64,000 nucleotides of DNA, from the NCBI GenBank assembly GCA_028819475.1, contig JAPPLJ010000026.1, forward strand, positions 10,851 through 74,850, given 5' to 3'. This DNA is from Rhodospirillaceae bacterium. Lineage in GTDB: Bacteria > Pseudomonadota > Alphaproteobacteria > Bin65. This document shows positions 1-8,368 of this stretch, one piece after another. Position 1 is the first letter of the stretch; each line of letters starts with the position of its first letter. The translations under genes and the position numbers were made by a program. Below the pieces are notes generated by a model that was given only the letters and a program-made list of their open reading frames with translations, made no database searches and was not told where the DNA came from.

Positions 1-130
1 GGGCCGGGGCAAACACCATATTCCCCCTGCCTTTGGGCGGGCGCCGGGGGGCCGCCTTGTCGACCGCCCCTAAACGCCGGCACCCCCCCCCCCGCCGCCC
101 CGGGGCCCGGCCCCCCCCCGGGCCCCGCGC
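1..130. other. Low-complexity, probably unreliable contig end
   Basis: This stretch is dominated by long runs of C and G, including several homopolymers of eight or more. The reading frame of the citrate-lyase-like gene coming from the right loses all family resemblance here and becomes strings of glycine, proline and arginine. I infer a sequencing or assembly artefact at a contig edge rather than biology, and I annotate nothing in it. Confidence 0.6.
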
Positions 131-532
131 CTCGTTGGTCTCGATGATGACATGGAGGAATGAGGCGGCGCCGGCTTCGCTCAGCACGTCGTCCAGCATC
201 GCAACCTCGCCGGGGCCCTTGACCTTGGTGAGCATGAAACCGGCAGGCGGGTTGGGCAGGTCGGCCAGCGCGGCCACGTCCTTCATACCGTCCAGCGAGT
301 GCAGGCTGTTGATGCGGACCACGGTTTCCGGGCCTGCCGCCTGCGGGTCGAGATCGCGGAAGATGCCGACGGCGCCTTCTCTGGCCGCATCCTTGTCGCC
401 GGGCGCCACGGCGTCTTCCAGGTCGATGCACACCATGTCCGCGCCGGTATCGCGCGCCTTCAGGCACAGGCGCGGATTGTCGCCCGGCGCAAAGATCATG
501 CTGCGGCGCGGGCGGTAACGGGATTCGGGCAT
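131..532 (-). CDS. HpcH/HpaI aldolase / citrate lyase beta (CitE-like), 3' part lost
   Basis: Only the N-terminal ~134 residues are recognisable. The frame starts at an ATG (530-532) and reads MPESRYRPRRSMIFAPGDNP, followed by a CIDLEDAV segment and an IIETNEA segment. These are the phosphate-loop, LEDAV metal-site and beta-strand signatures of the CitE/HpcH family of TIM-barrel lyases, which cleave or form C-C bonds of CoA thioesters such as malyl-CoA or citramalyl-CoA. Family members are about 280-300 residues. Similarity stops at about position 131, where the sequence turns into low-complexity G/C runs, so the gene is broken by the window edge and not necessarily in the genome. The substrate cannot be told from this fragment. 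Confidence 0.75.
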
Positions 533-627
533 GGCGATCTGCCGGCTTCGGGATTTGGCTGCGGGCTGCGATGGCCGGCAGGTTTAGTGCATTTGTCCGG
601 GCCTGTTAATGCGGCCCTTGATCCCCG

Positions 628-1212
628 TCAGCGGTTCTCTCCCGGCGTCCAAAGGACGTCGTCGGCGCCGTTATCGTTGTGCGCCCGCGCCATGACGAAG
701 AGATGGTCGGACAGCCGGTTGATGTAGGCGACGGCCAGGGGATTGACGTCTTCGGCTTCGGCCAGCGCCGTCATCTCCCGCTCGGCGCGCCGCGCGACCG
801 TGCGGGCGAGGTGGAGCCAGGAGGAAAGCGCAGACCCGCCCGGCAGAATGAAGGATTTGAGCGGCGGGATGTTCGCGTTCATCGCGTCGATCTCCGCCTC
901 CAGCCGGTCCACCTGGGCCTGGGACATGCGCAGGGGCGGCCATTTCGGATCGTCCTCGTGGGGCGTGCACAGGTCGGCGCCCAGATCGAACAGGTCGTTC
1001 TGGATGCGCGCGAGCATGACGTCGGCCGCCCCGTCGTTGTCCACCCCGTCGCCCGCCGCGTGGCGCCGCGCGAGGCCGAGGACGCTGTTGCATTCGTCGA
1101 CCGAGCCATAGGCCGCCACGCGGGTGTCGTGTTTCGGCACCCGCGCGCCGCTGCCCAGGCTGGTCAGCCCCTTGTCGCCGCCGCGGGTGTAGATCCTGTC
1201 CAGCTTGACCAT
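628..1212 (-). CDS. pduO: Cob(I)yrinic acid a,c-diamide adenosyltransferase, PduO type
   Basis: This 194-residue protein is a PduO/MMAB-type ATP:cob(I)alamin adenosyltransferase, which transfers adenosine from ATP to reduced corrinoid to make adenosylcobalamin. The N-terminal YTRGGDKG.TSL segment is the ATP-binding loop of the family, VDECNSVLGLAR is the conserved helix at the trimer active site, and RRAERE plus YINRLSDHLFVMAR near the C-terminus complete the family pattern. Length is normal for a full-length single-domain enzyme. The ATG start at 1212 lies 7 bases downstream of the small membrane-protein gene (stop at 1220), so the two probably share a transcript. The cofactor would serve B12-dependent enzymes such as methylmalonyl-CoA mutase, none of which is in this window. 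Confidence 0.92.
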   Translation of the reverse strand: MVKLDRIYTRGGDKGLTSLGSGARVPKHDTRVAAYGSVDECNSVLGLARRHAAGDGVDNDGAADVMLARIQNDLFDLGADLCTPHEDDPKWPPLRMSQAQVDRLEAEIDAMNANIPPLKSFILPGGSALSSWLHLARTVARRAEREMTALAEAEDVNPLAVAYINRLSDHLFVMARAHNDNGADDVLWTPGENR

Positions 1213-1219
1213 GCTCCGC

Positions 1220-1417
1220 CTAACTCTGGTACACGGCGAACAGCAGCAGCAGAAGAACGACGGCGATCAACTGCAGGCCGACCCGCGCGCGCATCAGCTT
1301 GTTGCCCCACCGGGCGTTGGCCTCGCCGCCCCGGCCCATCAGCACGACGCCGGTGAACAGCGCGGCGACGACGCCGATCAGGGCGATGACGGTGAGCACG
1401 ATGAGGACGGTCTTCAT
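1220..1417 (-). CDS. Twin-transmembrane (HIG1-like) small membrane protein
   Basis: A 65-residue protein with two hydrophobic helices (about residues 3-26 and 45-63) separated by a polar loop containing RGGEANARWGNKLMRARV. That loop, with the KLMRARV stretch leading into the second helix, is typical of the short alphaproteobacterial twin-transmembrane proteins related to the HIG1 (hypoxia-induced) N-terminal domain. In many alphaproteobacteria such a gene sits directly before the PduO-type adenosyltransferase, as it does here with a 7-base gap. The mitochondrial relatives act in respiratory complex assembly. The bacterial function is not established, so only the membrane location is a firm inference. 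Confidence 0.75.
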   Translation of the reverse strand: MKTVLIVLTVIALIGVVAALFTGVVLMGRGGEANARWGNKLMRARVGLQLIAVVLLLLLFAVYQS

Positions 1418-1493
1418 AAACGGAGATTAGGGGCACGGCGGGGTCCGCGCCAGAGCGACTGACTGGCGCGACCCTTGGGCCGAAAATTCCGGC

Positions 1494-2351
1494 TCAGACC
1501 CAGTTCGCTTCGCGCAATGCCCGGGCGTAGCGGCGGCTGACCGGCACTTCGGCGCCGTTCTCGAGAAAGGCCACCGTCCGGCCGGTGCGCCGCACGATCT
1601 TCTTCAGGGCCGTGCGCGCGATCCAGTGGGAGCGGTGGACCTGCATCCCTTCGGTTCCGCCCAGTTCCTTCAGCGCGTCGCCGAAGCGCATGAGCACCAG
1701 CTCCGAGCCCCGGTCGGTGTGGACCTCGACACAATGGTCGCGCATCTGGAGGTGCAGCAACCGCCCGCGCCGCTCCGCCGGCAGCCTGTCGAGGAGCGGT
1801 GGCGCGGCATCGCCCGCCAACGGACCGTCCATCGCTCCCGCAGCCGGATGCTCGGCGAAGGGCGCGCCGCCGCCGTAGCGCATCGGCAACTCGACGGTCC
1901 CCCAGACGATCAGGCCCAGCACGAGGTGAACGAGGGCAACGGCGAGGAACAATTCCCCGGTTCCGAACGTCTCGGGCAAAGCGCCGGAAAACAGGAATTC
2001 GAGGGCCGAGATCAGGAGCGTTCCCGGCAAGGCTGCGGCGACACTGCCGCCCAAAACGCAGGCGATGTCCGGGAGGCGTCCCGACAGCCACGCGATCGCC
2101 GGCAGGATGCAGGCCAGGGCGAACGACCAGTTGCCGGCCACCGCGATGACCCAATAGGCCATCCGCTCGCCCAGCGGCATCCGGAGGAAGGTGCCGAACG
2201 GGCCGAGATAGCCGAGAAACAGGATTGCGACGGCCAGCAGCGCCAGATGCCAGCGCAGCCGCCGCCAGACGAACCATTCGCGAAGCGTGAACGGCGTTTC
2301 CCGCACCGTTCGCGAACTATCCGGGCCGTTTGCGTAGCCGCCGTTGGTCAT
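1494..2351 (-). CDS. Membrane-anchored LytTR-family DNA-binding regulator
   Basis: The 285-residue protein starts at the ATG at 2351, just upstream of a divergent DUF2141 gene. Its N-terminal half (about residues 20-140) contains several hydrophobic segments, giving four or more membrane helices. The C-terminal ~100 residues form a LytTR domain: LLHLQMRDHCVEVHTDRG, a central MRFGDALKEL helix, then VHRSHWIARTALKKI and ending PVSRRYARALREANWV. LytTR domains bind DNA through beta strands. Fusion to a membrane module without a receiver domain is a known architecture for regulators that sense membrane or envelope signals. It may regulate itself or the divergent exported genes, which is inference from position only. 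Confidence 0.85.
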   Translation of the reverse strand: MTNGGYANGPDSSRTVRETPFTLREWFVWRRLRWHLALLAVAILFLGYLGPFGTFLRMPLGERMAYWVIAVAGNWSFALACILPAIAWLSGRLPDIACVLGGSVAAALPGTLLISALEFLFSGALPETFGTGELFLAVALVHLVLGLIVWGTVELPMRYGGGAPFAEHPAAGAMDGPLAGDAAPPLLDRLPAERRGRLLHLQMRDHCVEVHTDRGSELVLMRFGDALKELGGTEGMQVHRSHWIARTALKKIVRRTGRTVAFLENGAEVPVSRRYARALREANWV

Positions 2352-2411
2352 TGCCGTCCGCCGTGCTCCCTCAGCGGCGCAGCATACGCACTCGAAAAGG
2401 AGCACCCAACC

Positions 2412-2921
2412 ATGAAGCGCATTCCTCCTCTTCTCGCCACCCTGCTCGCCACTGGCGCGATTCTCCCGGGACTGCCGGCTCCGGCCGCATCGGAGACCGG
2501 CGGCGCGGCGCAGGCGGCCGAACTGACCGTCGCGGTGAGCGGCGTCAACTCCGGCAAGGGCCGCGTCTATGTCGCGCTGCACCGCGTCAAGGCCGGCGTG
2601 AAGTTTCCCGATCAGAAGGGCGCCGTCGCCGGCGCATGGCGCATGGCCGGCGAGGGAGGGTTCAGCATCACGTTCACCGGGCTGGAACCCGGCCGTTACG
2701 CGGTCAACGGCTTTCACGACGCCAACGGCAACGGCGATCTCGATACCAACCTGCTGGGCATTCCCACCGAAGGTTATGGCTTCGGCAACGGCGCGACCGG
2801 CATGTTCGGCCCGGCGAGCTTCGATGATTCCTCGGTCGACCTGAAATCGGCGGCGACGATTCGGCTGCCGATCGGCTATGCCGCTTCCGCCGGATCGACG
2901 AGCGGGGAGAGCAACCGATGA
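2412..2921 (+). CDS. Exported DUF2141 protein
   Basis: A 169-residue protein with a Sec-type signal peptide (MKRIPPLLATLLATGAILPG, with likely cleavage in the APAAS region). The mature part is a DUF2141 domain: ELTVAVSGV at the start, RVYVALH, the GLEPGRYAVNGFHDANGNGDLDTN calcium-loop-like stretch and a GYGFGNGA..FGP motif. The fold is a small beta sandwich. The biochemical role of the family is unknown, though family members often neighbour carotenoid or lipid genes. A strong ribosome site (AAAGGAG) lies 9-10 bases before the ATG. The stop overlaps the start of the next gene as ATGA, so the two are translationally coupled. Confidence 0.85.
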   Translation: MKRIPPLLATLLATGAILPGLPAPAASETGGAAQAAELTVAVSGVNSGKGRVYVALHRVKAGVKFPDQKGAVAGAWRMAGEGGFSITFTGLEPGRYAVNGFHDANGNGDLDTNLLGIPTEGYGFGNGATGMFGPASFDDSSVDLKSAATIRLPIGYAASAGSTSGESNR

Positions 2922-4441
2922 CCGCCGGCGGCATTCCGCGCCGCAGCTTCCTCGCTGCGTCCGCCGCCTCCGGACTGGCCGGGCTTGCGCCTTTCGCGCC
3001 GGCGCTCGCCGCATCCGGCGAGGACTGGGGCGGGGCCTTCGCCGCCGCCCTCGGGCGCAACCCGATGCTGCTCGGCTGGACGACGCCGCCGGACCGGCTG
3101 GATACGGGGTCGCTCGCCGTTACCGGCGCATGGCCCGCAGGGCTGAAGGGCCGCTTCTTCCGCAACGGGCCGTCGATCCACGACCGGTTCGGCCGGCGCT
3201 ACCGCCACTGGTTCGACGGCGACGGCATGATCCAGGAGTTCGCCATCGACGGCGGCCGGATCGCCCATCGCGGCCGGACGATCCGCACGCCGAAACTCGA
3301 CCGCGAGGACAAGGCCGGCAAACGGCTGTACAGCGGCTACGCCACCCACTTGGAGAACGCCGCGCCGGTCCGCGGGCCGGACGGCCTGAACGCCGCGAAC
3401 ATCTCCGTCCTGCATCATGGCGGGGAATTGCTGGCGCTGTGGGAGGGCGGCTCGGCGACGCGGCTCGAAGAATCGACGCTTGCGCCGTCGGGCTTCAAGC
3501 GCTGGAGCCCGCAGCTCGGCGGCGTTCCCTTTTCCGCCCATCCGAAGGTCGATCCGGACGGCACCCTGTGGAACATCGGCTGCGCCCTGCTGCCCCGGCC
3601 GGCGCTCGTGCTCTACCACATCGACCGCGCCGGCAAGCTGATAAAGGCCGCCCTGGTCGATGCCGGGCCGATGGGTCTGGTCCACGATTTCGTCGTTACG
3701 CACAAGTCGCTGGTCGTCCTGATCCAGCCCTTCCTGTTCGATCCCGGCCGGGCGGAACGGGTCAGCGTGCTCGATGCCCATGTCTGGAAGCCCCAGGCGG
3801 AGACCCGCGTTCTCGTGGTCGACAAGGCCGATTTCGGCAAGCGCCGCTGGCACGCGCTGCCGGCCTGTTTCGGCTTCCACTACGGCAACGCCTGGGAAGA
3901 GGCCGACGGCACGATCCGGCTCGACCACTGCCTCGCCGGCGACCCCGGCATCCTCACCGAAACACTGCGCTATGTGATGAAAGGGGAATTCCGGCCGTCG
4001 GCGCCGCTGCGTTACGCGCAGATCGTCCTGCCGCCGCAGGGCGACGGCCGGATCGAACGCCGGGCGGAAGAAGCAGAGTTCGCGAAAGTGGCGCCCGCCG
4101 TCGTCGGCCGGCGGCACCGCTATGTCTACACGCTCGGCGCCCCGGACAATCCGCAAGGCTGGCACTTCCGCACCGTGGTCAAGCGCGACCTCGAACGCGG
4201 CACGGCGGAGCGTTTCGACTATGGGCCGGGCCGGATTCCGGAGGAGCATATCTTCGTCCCGAAACCCGGCGGCCGGCGCGAGGACGACGGCTGGCTGATC
4301 GGAACGGTATTGGACTGGAAGAAGGGCGTCAGCGGGCTATCGGTGTTCGACGCCCGGGCGGTCGTGGCCGGCCCGGTCGCCCAGGCGTGGCTGCCCTATC
4401 CGTTGCCGCTCGGTTTCCACGGCGCTTTCGTCGGGGGCTAG
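2918..4441 (+). CDS. Tat-exported carotenoid oxygenase (RPE65/CCD family)
   Basis: This 507-residue enzyme belongs to the carotenoid/stilbene cleavage oxygenase family, seven-bladed propellers with a four-histidine Fe(II) centre that split alkene bonds with O2. The four iron ligands are visible in family context: H208 (SAHPKVDP), H256 (HDFVVTHK), H321 (FGFHYGNAWEE) and H501 (FHGAFVGG at the C-terminus). The N-terminus RRSFLAASAASGLAG resembles a twin-arginine signal, implying export as a folded, metal-loaded protein. That is not the usual location for carotenoid cleavage but occurs in lignostilbene-type and membrane-associated relatives. The ATGA overlap couples it to the DUF2141 gene. The substrate (carotenoid, apocarotenoid or stilbene) cannot be decided. 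Confidence 0.88.
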   Translation: MTAGGIPRRSFLAASAASGLAGLAPFAPALAASGEDWGGAFAAALGRNPMLLGWTTPPDRLDTGSLAVTGAWPAGLKGRFFRNGPSIHDRFGRRYRHWFDGDGMIQEFAIDGGRIAHRGRTIRTPKLDREDKAGKRLYSGYATHLENAAPVRGPDGLNAANISVLHHGGELLALWEGGSATRLEESTLAPSGFKRWSPQLGGVPFSAHPKVDPDGTLWNIGCALLPRPALVLYHIDRAGKLIKAALVDAGPMGLVHDFVVTHKSLVVLIQPFLFDPGRAERVSVLDAHVWKPQAETRVLVVDKADFGKRRWHALPACFGFHYGNAWEEADGTIRLDHCLAGDPGILTETLRYVMKGEFRPSAPLRYAQIVLPPQGDGRIERRAEEAEFAKVAPAVVGRRHRYVYTLGAPDNPQGWHFRTVVKRDLERGTAERFDYGPGRIPEEHIFVPKPGGRREDDGWLIGTVLDWKKGVSGLSVFDARAVVAGPVAQAWLPYPLPLGFHGAFVGG

Positions 4442-4528
4442 CTGCGATCTCTCGACAGGTTGTCCATCCGGGACCGGTCCTGGAAGCTGATGAGTGACGA
4501 AATCCTGTCCCTTTTCATTTCTACGGAT

Positions 4529-4538
4529 TATACGTATA
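4529..4538. promoter_or_regulatory. Palindromic TATACGTATA, candidate operator/-10 of the toxin-antitoxin pair
   Basis: A perfect 10-base palindrome (TATACGTATA) sits in an AT-rich island about 35 bases upstream of the antitoxin ATG, within otherwise GC-rich DNA. Phd/YefM antitoxins typically repress their own operon by binding short palindromes overlapping the promoter. The position and symmetry fit, but binding is inferred. Confidence 0.4.
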
Positions 4539-4572
4539 TTAAGCGAAGTCCCCAGGGCCTGAGGACTCTGCC

Positions 4573-4827
4573 ATGCCCACGGTGAGCGCCCTCGAGTTCC
4601 AGCGCAAGTTCGGCCGGTTCCAGCACGAAGCGCAGCGCGAGCCGGTGGAGATAACCCGGCACGGGCGCCGCGAGTTCGTGCTCATGTCTGCGGAGCAGTA
4701 TGACTGGCTCCGGGCTTCGGCACAGCGGAGCCACCGCACGGAAGACGCCGCCGATGTCGTGATCGACGCGGTGGAGCGCGCCGAAATGGATGTGGCGCAC
4801 AAGCCGCTGGACGACCTGCTGACGTAA
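4573..4827 (+). CDS. Phd/YefM-family antitoxin
   Basis: An 84-residue protein whose N-terminal half (VSALEFQRKFGRFQHEAQREPVEITRHGRREFVLMSAEQYDWL, seen in pieces) matches the Phd/YefM DNA-binding fold: an early strand, helix containing the F..F pattern, the EPVEITRHGR strand turn and the VLMS.E.Y end. The variable C-terminus would wrap the toxin. The stop is 10 bases before the next gene, which encodes a PemK-like toxin, so the two form a classic type II module. A palindrome just upstream may be the autoregulatory operator. Confidence 0.85.
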   Translation: MPTVSALEFQRKFGRFQHEAQREPVEITRHGRREFVLMSAEQYDWLRASAQRSHRTEDAADVVIDAVERAEMDVAHKPLDDLLT

Positions 4828-4837
4828 GGACAGGACC

Positions 4838-5275
4838 GTGGCGCTGCCCGATCCGGAGCCGGGTCTGGTCGTCCGCTACGACTATCTCTGGACGCACGAG
4901 GCCGCCGCCGGCCGCGACCAGGGCAAGACCCGGCCGGCCTGTCTGGTCGCCGCCACCGATCCGTCCGTTCGTCCGCGCTATGCCGTGCTGCTGCCGATCA
5001 CCCATACACCGCCCAGTGACGATACGGTTGGCGATACGGTGGGCATCGCGATCCCGGCGCGCGTCGGACAGGCCCTCGGCCTCGACGACACGCCGGGTTG
5101 GGTGATCGTGTCGGAACACAATATCGACGAATGGCCCAATGGCGGGCTGTCTCCGCTGCCCGGCCGGCCGGACACCTTCAGCTACGGTTTCATCCCGCCG
5201 GGACTGTTCGCGCAGATCAAGGCCCGCTTCCTCGAACTGGCTCGTGCGAGGAAAGGCCGGTTCGTGCGCCGTTGA
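4838..5275 (+). CDS. PemK/MazF-like toxin (type II toxin-antitoxin)
   Basis: A 145-residue protein starting at a GTG preceded by AAGGACAGG. The segments GLVVRYDYLW, KTRPACLVAA, YAVLLPITHT and GWVIVSEHNIDEW resemble the SH3-like barrel of the PemK/MazF/CcdB superfamily: an early R/P-rich beta hairpin, the KTRPALVV-type strand, and the VLPITS-type strand. Such toxins are sequence-specific mRNA interferases. The protein is somewhat longer than classical MazF (about 110 residues) and belongs to a divergent branch, so endonuclease activity is inferred from family and from the adjacent antitoxin. Confidence 0.8.
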   Translation: MALPDPEPGLVVRYDYLWTHEAAAGRDQGKTRPACLVAATDPSVRPRYAVLLPITHTPPSDDTVGDTVGIAIPARVGQALGLDDTPGWVIVSEHNIDEWPNGGLSPLPGRPDTFSYGFIPPGLFAQIKARFLELARARKGRFVRR

Positions 5276-5346
5276 CCGATAGACCCGCGAAACGCGACCG
5301 AGAGTTTTCCAACCGGGACGCCCGGTTCGCTCGTCTTTGCGCCGGT

Positions 5347-6360
5347 TCAATCCGAAGCGGAGGCACTCCGGGCTGCGGGATGTAGTTCAGGATGCAGCGC
5401 AGCGCGCAGGTCGGCGGCGGCGTCGTCGAACGCGGACTTCGCCGCCGTCACCGCGCCGCCCATGTTGAAATAGCCGTGGATCAGCCCGGCATAGTGGCGC
5501 TTGACGACCGGCACGCCGGCGGTCTCCAGCTTCCCGGCATAGGCGATGCCCTCGTCCTGGAGCGGGTCGAAGCCGGCGGTGTGGACGGCTGCGGGCGGCA
5601 GGCCGGCGAAATCTCCGTAGCGCAGCGGCGACATCCGCGGATCGGTGCGGTCGGCCCCGCCGGCATAGCCGTCGCCGAACCAGCTCATGTGCGGCGCTTC
5701 CAGCAGGTAGCCGTTGGCGTAGGTCTTGCGCGACGGGAAGCCGCCGGTCATGTCGGTCGCCGGATAGATCAGCAATTGGAAGCAGGGCAGGGGCAGCCCG
5801 GCCCTGCGCGCCTCGTGGCACAGCACGGCGGAGAGGTTGCCGCCGGCGCTGTCGCCGCCGACCGCGATGCGCGCCGGATCGATGCCGTAGTCCGAAGTGC
5901 GGGCCAGCAGCGTCTCCCACACGAACATCGCATCCTCGACCGCCGCCGGGAACGGATGCTCCGGCGCCAGCGCATAATCGACCGAAAGCACCCGGCATTC
6001 CGCCCCGGCCGCCAGGCCGCGGCAGGTCCGGTCGTAGGAGTCGAGGCTGCCGATGGTCCAGCCGCCGCCGTGGAGCCAGACCAGCAGCGGGTCGGCTTTC
6101 CCGGTCTGCTTCGGCGTGTAGAGGCGCGTGCGGACGAACCGGCTCTCCCGGCCGAGGGCGATCTCGACCACCGAGTCCATCGGCGCCGGATCGATGTCGA
6201 GCTTGACGGCGGTTTCGTCATACTGGGCGCGGGCGGCGGGCGGCGAAAGCGTATAGACCGGCGGGTAGGGCGACTTTTCGATCAGTTCGAGCACCCACGC
6301 GATCTGGGGGTCGATGGTCATGGGTGTCGATGGAATGGGGTAGATCGGAAGGGATGGCAT
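5347..6360 (-). CDS. Alpha/beta hydrolase, hormone-sensitive-lipase (HSL) family
   Basis: About 337 residues from the ATG at 6360 (a second ATG at 6321 is also possible; neither has a strong ribosome site). The HSL-family oxyanion motif HGGGW and the nucleophile motif GDSAGGN are both present, followed by DPLQDEGIAYA with the catalytic Asp and LIHGYFNMG with the catalytic His. These esterases hydrolyse short to medium acyl or aryl esters and lactones in the cytoplasm. The gene starts 79 bases after the Rieske oxygenase stop on the same strand, so it probably belongs to the same catabolic transcript. The natural substrate is unknown. Confidence 0.9.
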   Translation of the reverse strand: MPSLPIYPIPSTPMTIDPQIAWVLELIEKSPYPPVYTLSPPAARAQYDETAVKLDIDPAPMDSVVEIALGRESRFVRTRLYTPKQTGKADPLLVWLHGGGWTIGSLDSYDRTCRGLAAGAECRVLSVDYALAPEHPFPAAVEDAMFVWETLLARTSDYGIDPARIAVGGDSAGGNLSAVLCHEARRAGLPLPCFQLLIYPATDMTGGFPSRKTYANGYLLEAPHMSWFGDGYAGGADRTDPRMSPLRYGDFAGLPPAAVHTAGFDPLQDEGIAYAGKLETAGVPVVKRHYAGLIHGYFNMGGAVTAAKSAFDDAAADLRAALHPELHPAARSASASD

Positions 6361-6439
6361 TGCCGCTTCGGGCAACTGGCCGGTGCGCCCGGCCGCTGCG
6401 GGAAAGCGCTGCCCGAGGGTTCGTATCGCTGCCGCCGGG

Positions 6440-7531
6440 TCATACAGCGGCGGCCATCGCCGGTTGCCGGTCTTGCGCCCCGGCGCGCCTGGCGAAGGCG
6501 GCAAGGGCCCGGTTGGCGTAGGCCACCGCAGTATCGTGTTCGCGGATCAGCAGGGGCCGTTCGGGATCGCGCAGAATGACCCGCTGTTGGCCCTCCATGA
6601 TCGCCTTGTCTTCCAGGAAGGTCGGGTAGATTTCGTCGAACAGGTCCCGGTTGGCGTCCGGATCGTTCAGCCGGTAGCCGTTGCCGACCGAGAAGAAATA
6701 ATGGCAGGTCGTCTCGGTTTCGGGCGTGGCGTGGTGCAGGATGCGGATGCGCAGTGCACCCGGCTGGTCCGGATTTTCGCGGGCCCCGCGGCCGACATCC
6801 ATTGCCGTTGTGAACTGGATCACGGAGGCCGGCGCGACATATTCGAAGTCCGCCATACGGTCGATCATGCCCTTGAAAGGCATCGCCTTGGAAAATGTCG
6901 GCGGCGGGGGGCTGTTCATCGTCCAGCGCACCATCCGGGCGCCGTTTTCCGTCCGCTTCGTCTCCTGCTCGGCCGCGACATGGAATTGCGGCGTTCCGCC
7001 GATGGTCCGGCCGTGGACATAGCCCAGATGGGTGAGGTCCATCAGATTGTCCATGACCAGCATGAAACTGCAGTCGATGGGCATATGGCTGTAGCGGAAG
7101 CACCATTCGCCGGTCCGGTCGTGCCACGGGAATTCGACGATATCGGCCGGGTCTGCCAACGCCGGGTCGCCCATCCAGATCCACACCGCCCGCTGTTTCT
7201 CCGCGACCGGAAAGCCCTGTACCCAATGGTCCGACGGATCCTCGCCCGGATTGACGGTGCAGCGGCCGTCGCCGCTGAAGGTCATGCCGTGATAGCCGCA
7301 TTGCAGGCCGTCATCGACGATCATGCCGAGGGACAGCGGTGCGCCACGATGGCAGCACCGGTCTTCGAGCGCCGCGGCCCTGCCATTGGCGCCGCGGAAC
7401 AGCATCAGCGGCCGGTTCAGGATGGTCCGGGCCAACGGCTTTCCGCCGGCTTCGAATTCCGGCAATTCGTCCGACCAAGCGGCGATATACCAGGCATTCG
7501 GGATCAACGGTTTGATGTTGCGGCTGGACAT
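6440..7531 (-). CDS. Rieske non-heme iron oxygenase, VanA-like
   Basis: A 363-residue oxygenase component. The Rieske 2Fe-2S ligands are C59-x-H61 (DRCCHRG) and C78-x2-H81 (CGYHG). The mononuclear iron site is in DNLMDLTHLGYVH, with H168 and H173 and the bridging D165. Length and motif spacing fit the vanillate demethylase / phenoxybenzoate group, which hydroxylate or O-demethylate aromatic acids with electrons from a separate reductase; no such reductase is in this window. I chose the ATG at 7531 because GGGGCGAAAG lies upstream; an alternative ATG is at 7558. A paralogue lies at 43034-44041. Confidence 0.92.
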   Translation of the reverse strand: MSSRNIKPLIPNAWYIAAWSDELPEFEAGGKPLARTILNRPLMLFRGANGRAAALEDRCCHRGAPLSLGMIVDDGLQCGYHGMTFSGDGRCTVNPGEDPSDHWVQGFPVAEKQRAVWIWMGDPALADPADIVEFPWHDRTGEWCFRYSHMPIDCSFMLVMDNLMDLTHLGYVHGRTIGGTPQFHVAAEQETKRTENGARMVRWTMNSPPPPTFSKAMPFKGMIDRMADFEYVAPASVIQFTTAMDVGRGARENPDQPGALRIRILHHATPETETTCHYFFSVGNGYRLNDPDANRDLFDEIYPTFLEDKAIMEGQQRVILRDPERPLLIREHDTAVAYANRALAAFARRAGAQDRQPAMAAAV

Positions 7532-7584
7532 ACTTTCGCCCCGCTGACGGTTCGACATCGTACTATGTACCGGCATTCGCGGCG

Positions 7585-8358
7585 CTATCCATCGCGCCCG
7601 CCGAAGTCGGTCCGCAGCGCGTCGGCGCCCCTCGCCAGCAGCAGCAGGTCGATGCCGACGGCGACGAAGGTGAAGCCCCACTCGATGTAGCGCCGGGCTT
7701 CCTCCGGATTGACGGTCAGGATGCCGGCCGGCTTGCCCGCGGCCTTCAGGCGGTCGGCGGCGTCCCGGATCGCCGCCTGGACGTCCGGGTGGCCGGGCTG
7801 CCCGACGACGCCGAAGGAGGCGGCGAGGTCGCCCGGGCCGATGAAGACGCCGTCCACGCCGTCCACCGCCGCGATGGCCTCCAGTTCGCCGAGCGCCGGC
7901 CGGGTCTCGACCTGCACGAGCACGCAGAGTTCCTCATGGGCGCGCCGGGCATAGTCCTTGACCCGGCCGTAGCGCGCCGCCCGGCCGCTGCCGGTGACGC
8001 CGCGCACGCCGGCCGGCGGATAGCGGGTCGCGGCGACGGCGGCGGCGGCCTCGTCGGCGTTCTGGACGTAGGGCAGCAGCAGGCTCTGGGCGCCGATATC
8101 CAGGATGCGTTTGACCAGCACGGTATCGTTCCAGGCCGGCCGGACGATGGCCGACGTCGCGCTGCGGCCGAGCGCCTGCATCTGGGCGAGCAGGTCGGGC
8201 AGTTCGTTGGGCGAGTGCTCGGTATCGAGCAGCAACCAGTCGAAGCCGCTGTCGCCGAGGATCTCCGCGCCGACCGTACTGCCCAACGTGCTCCACAGCC
8301 CGATCTGCAGCCGGCCTTCGGCGATGGCGCGCTTGAAGCTGTTGCGGGGGAGGTCCAT
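7585..8358 (-). CDS. HpcH/HpaI-family class II aldolase
   Basis: A 257-residue pyruvate-type aldolase. Family signatures are GLWSTLGS near the N-terminus, DWLLLDTEHS (containing the catalytic base region), VRPAWND, the metal-binding VQVETRPALGELEAIAAVDGVDGVFIGPGDL segments and a C-terminal GFTFVAVGIDL. These Mg/Mn enzymes reversibly cleave 4-hydroxy-2-oxoacids to pyruvate and an aldehyde, typically in aromatic-acid meta-cleavage routes. Its place between a Rieske oxygenase and a quinone oxidoreductase supports a role late in aromatic breakdown. It is unlike the CitE-type gene at the window start. Confidence 0.9.
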   Translation of the reverse strand: MDLPRNSFKRAIAEGRLQIGLWSTLGSTVGAEILGDSGFDWLLLDTEHSPNELPDLLAQMQALGRSATSAIVRPAWNDTVLVKRILDIGAQSLLLPYVQNADEAAAAVAATRYPPAGVRGVTGSGRAARYGRVKDYARRAHEELCVLVQVETRPALGELEAIAAVDGVDGVFIGPGDLAASFGVVGQPGHPDVQAAIRDAADRLKAAGKPAGILTVNPEEARRYIEWGFTFVAVGIDLLLLARGADALRTDFGGRDG

Positions 8359-8368
8359 GGCCCGATCT

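Noticed and set aside
1..130. GC-rich repeats at the start as a regulatory or telomere-like element.
   Set aside because: Irregular homopolymers interrupt a recognisable gene abruptly; an assembly or sequencing artefact is simpler.
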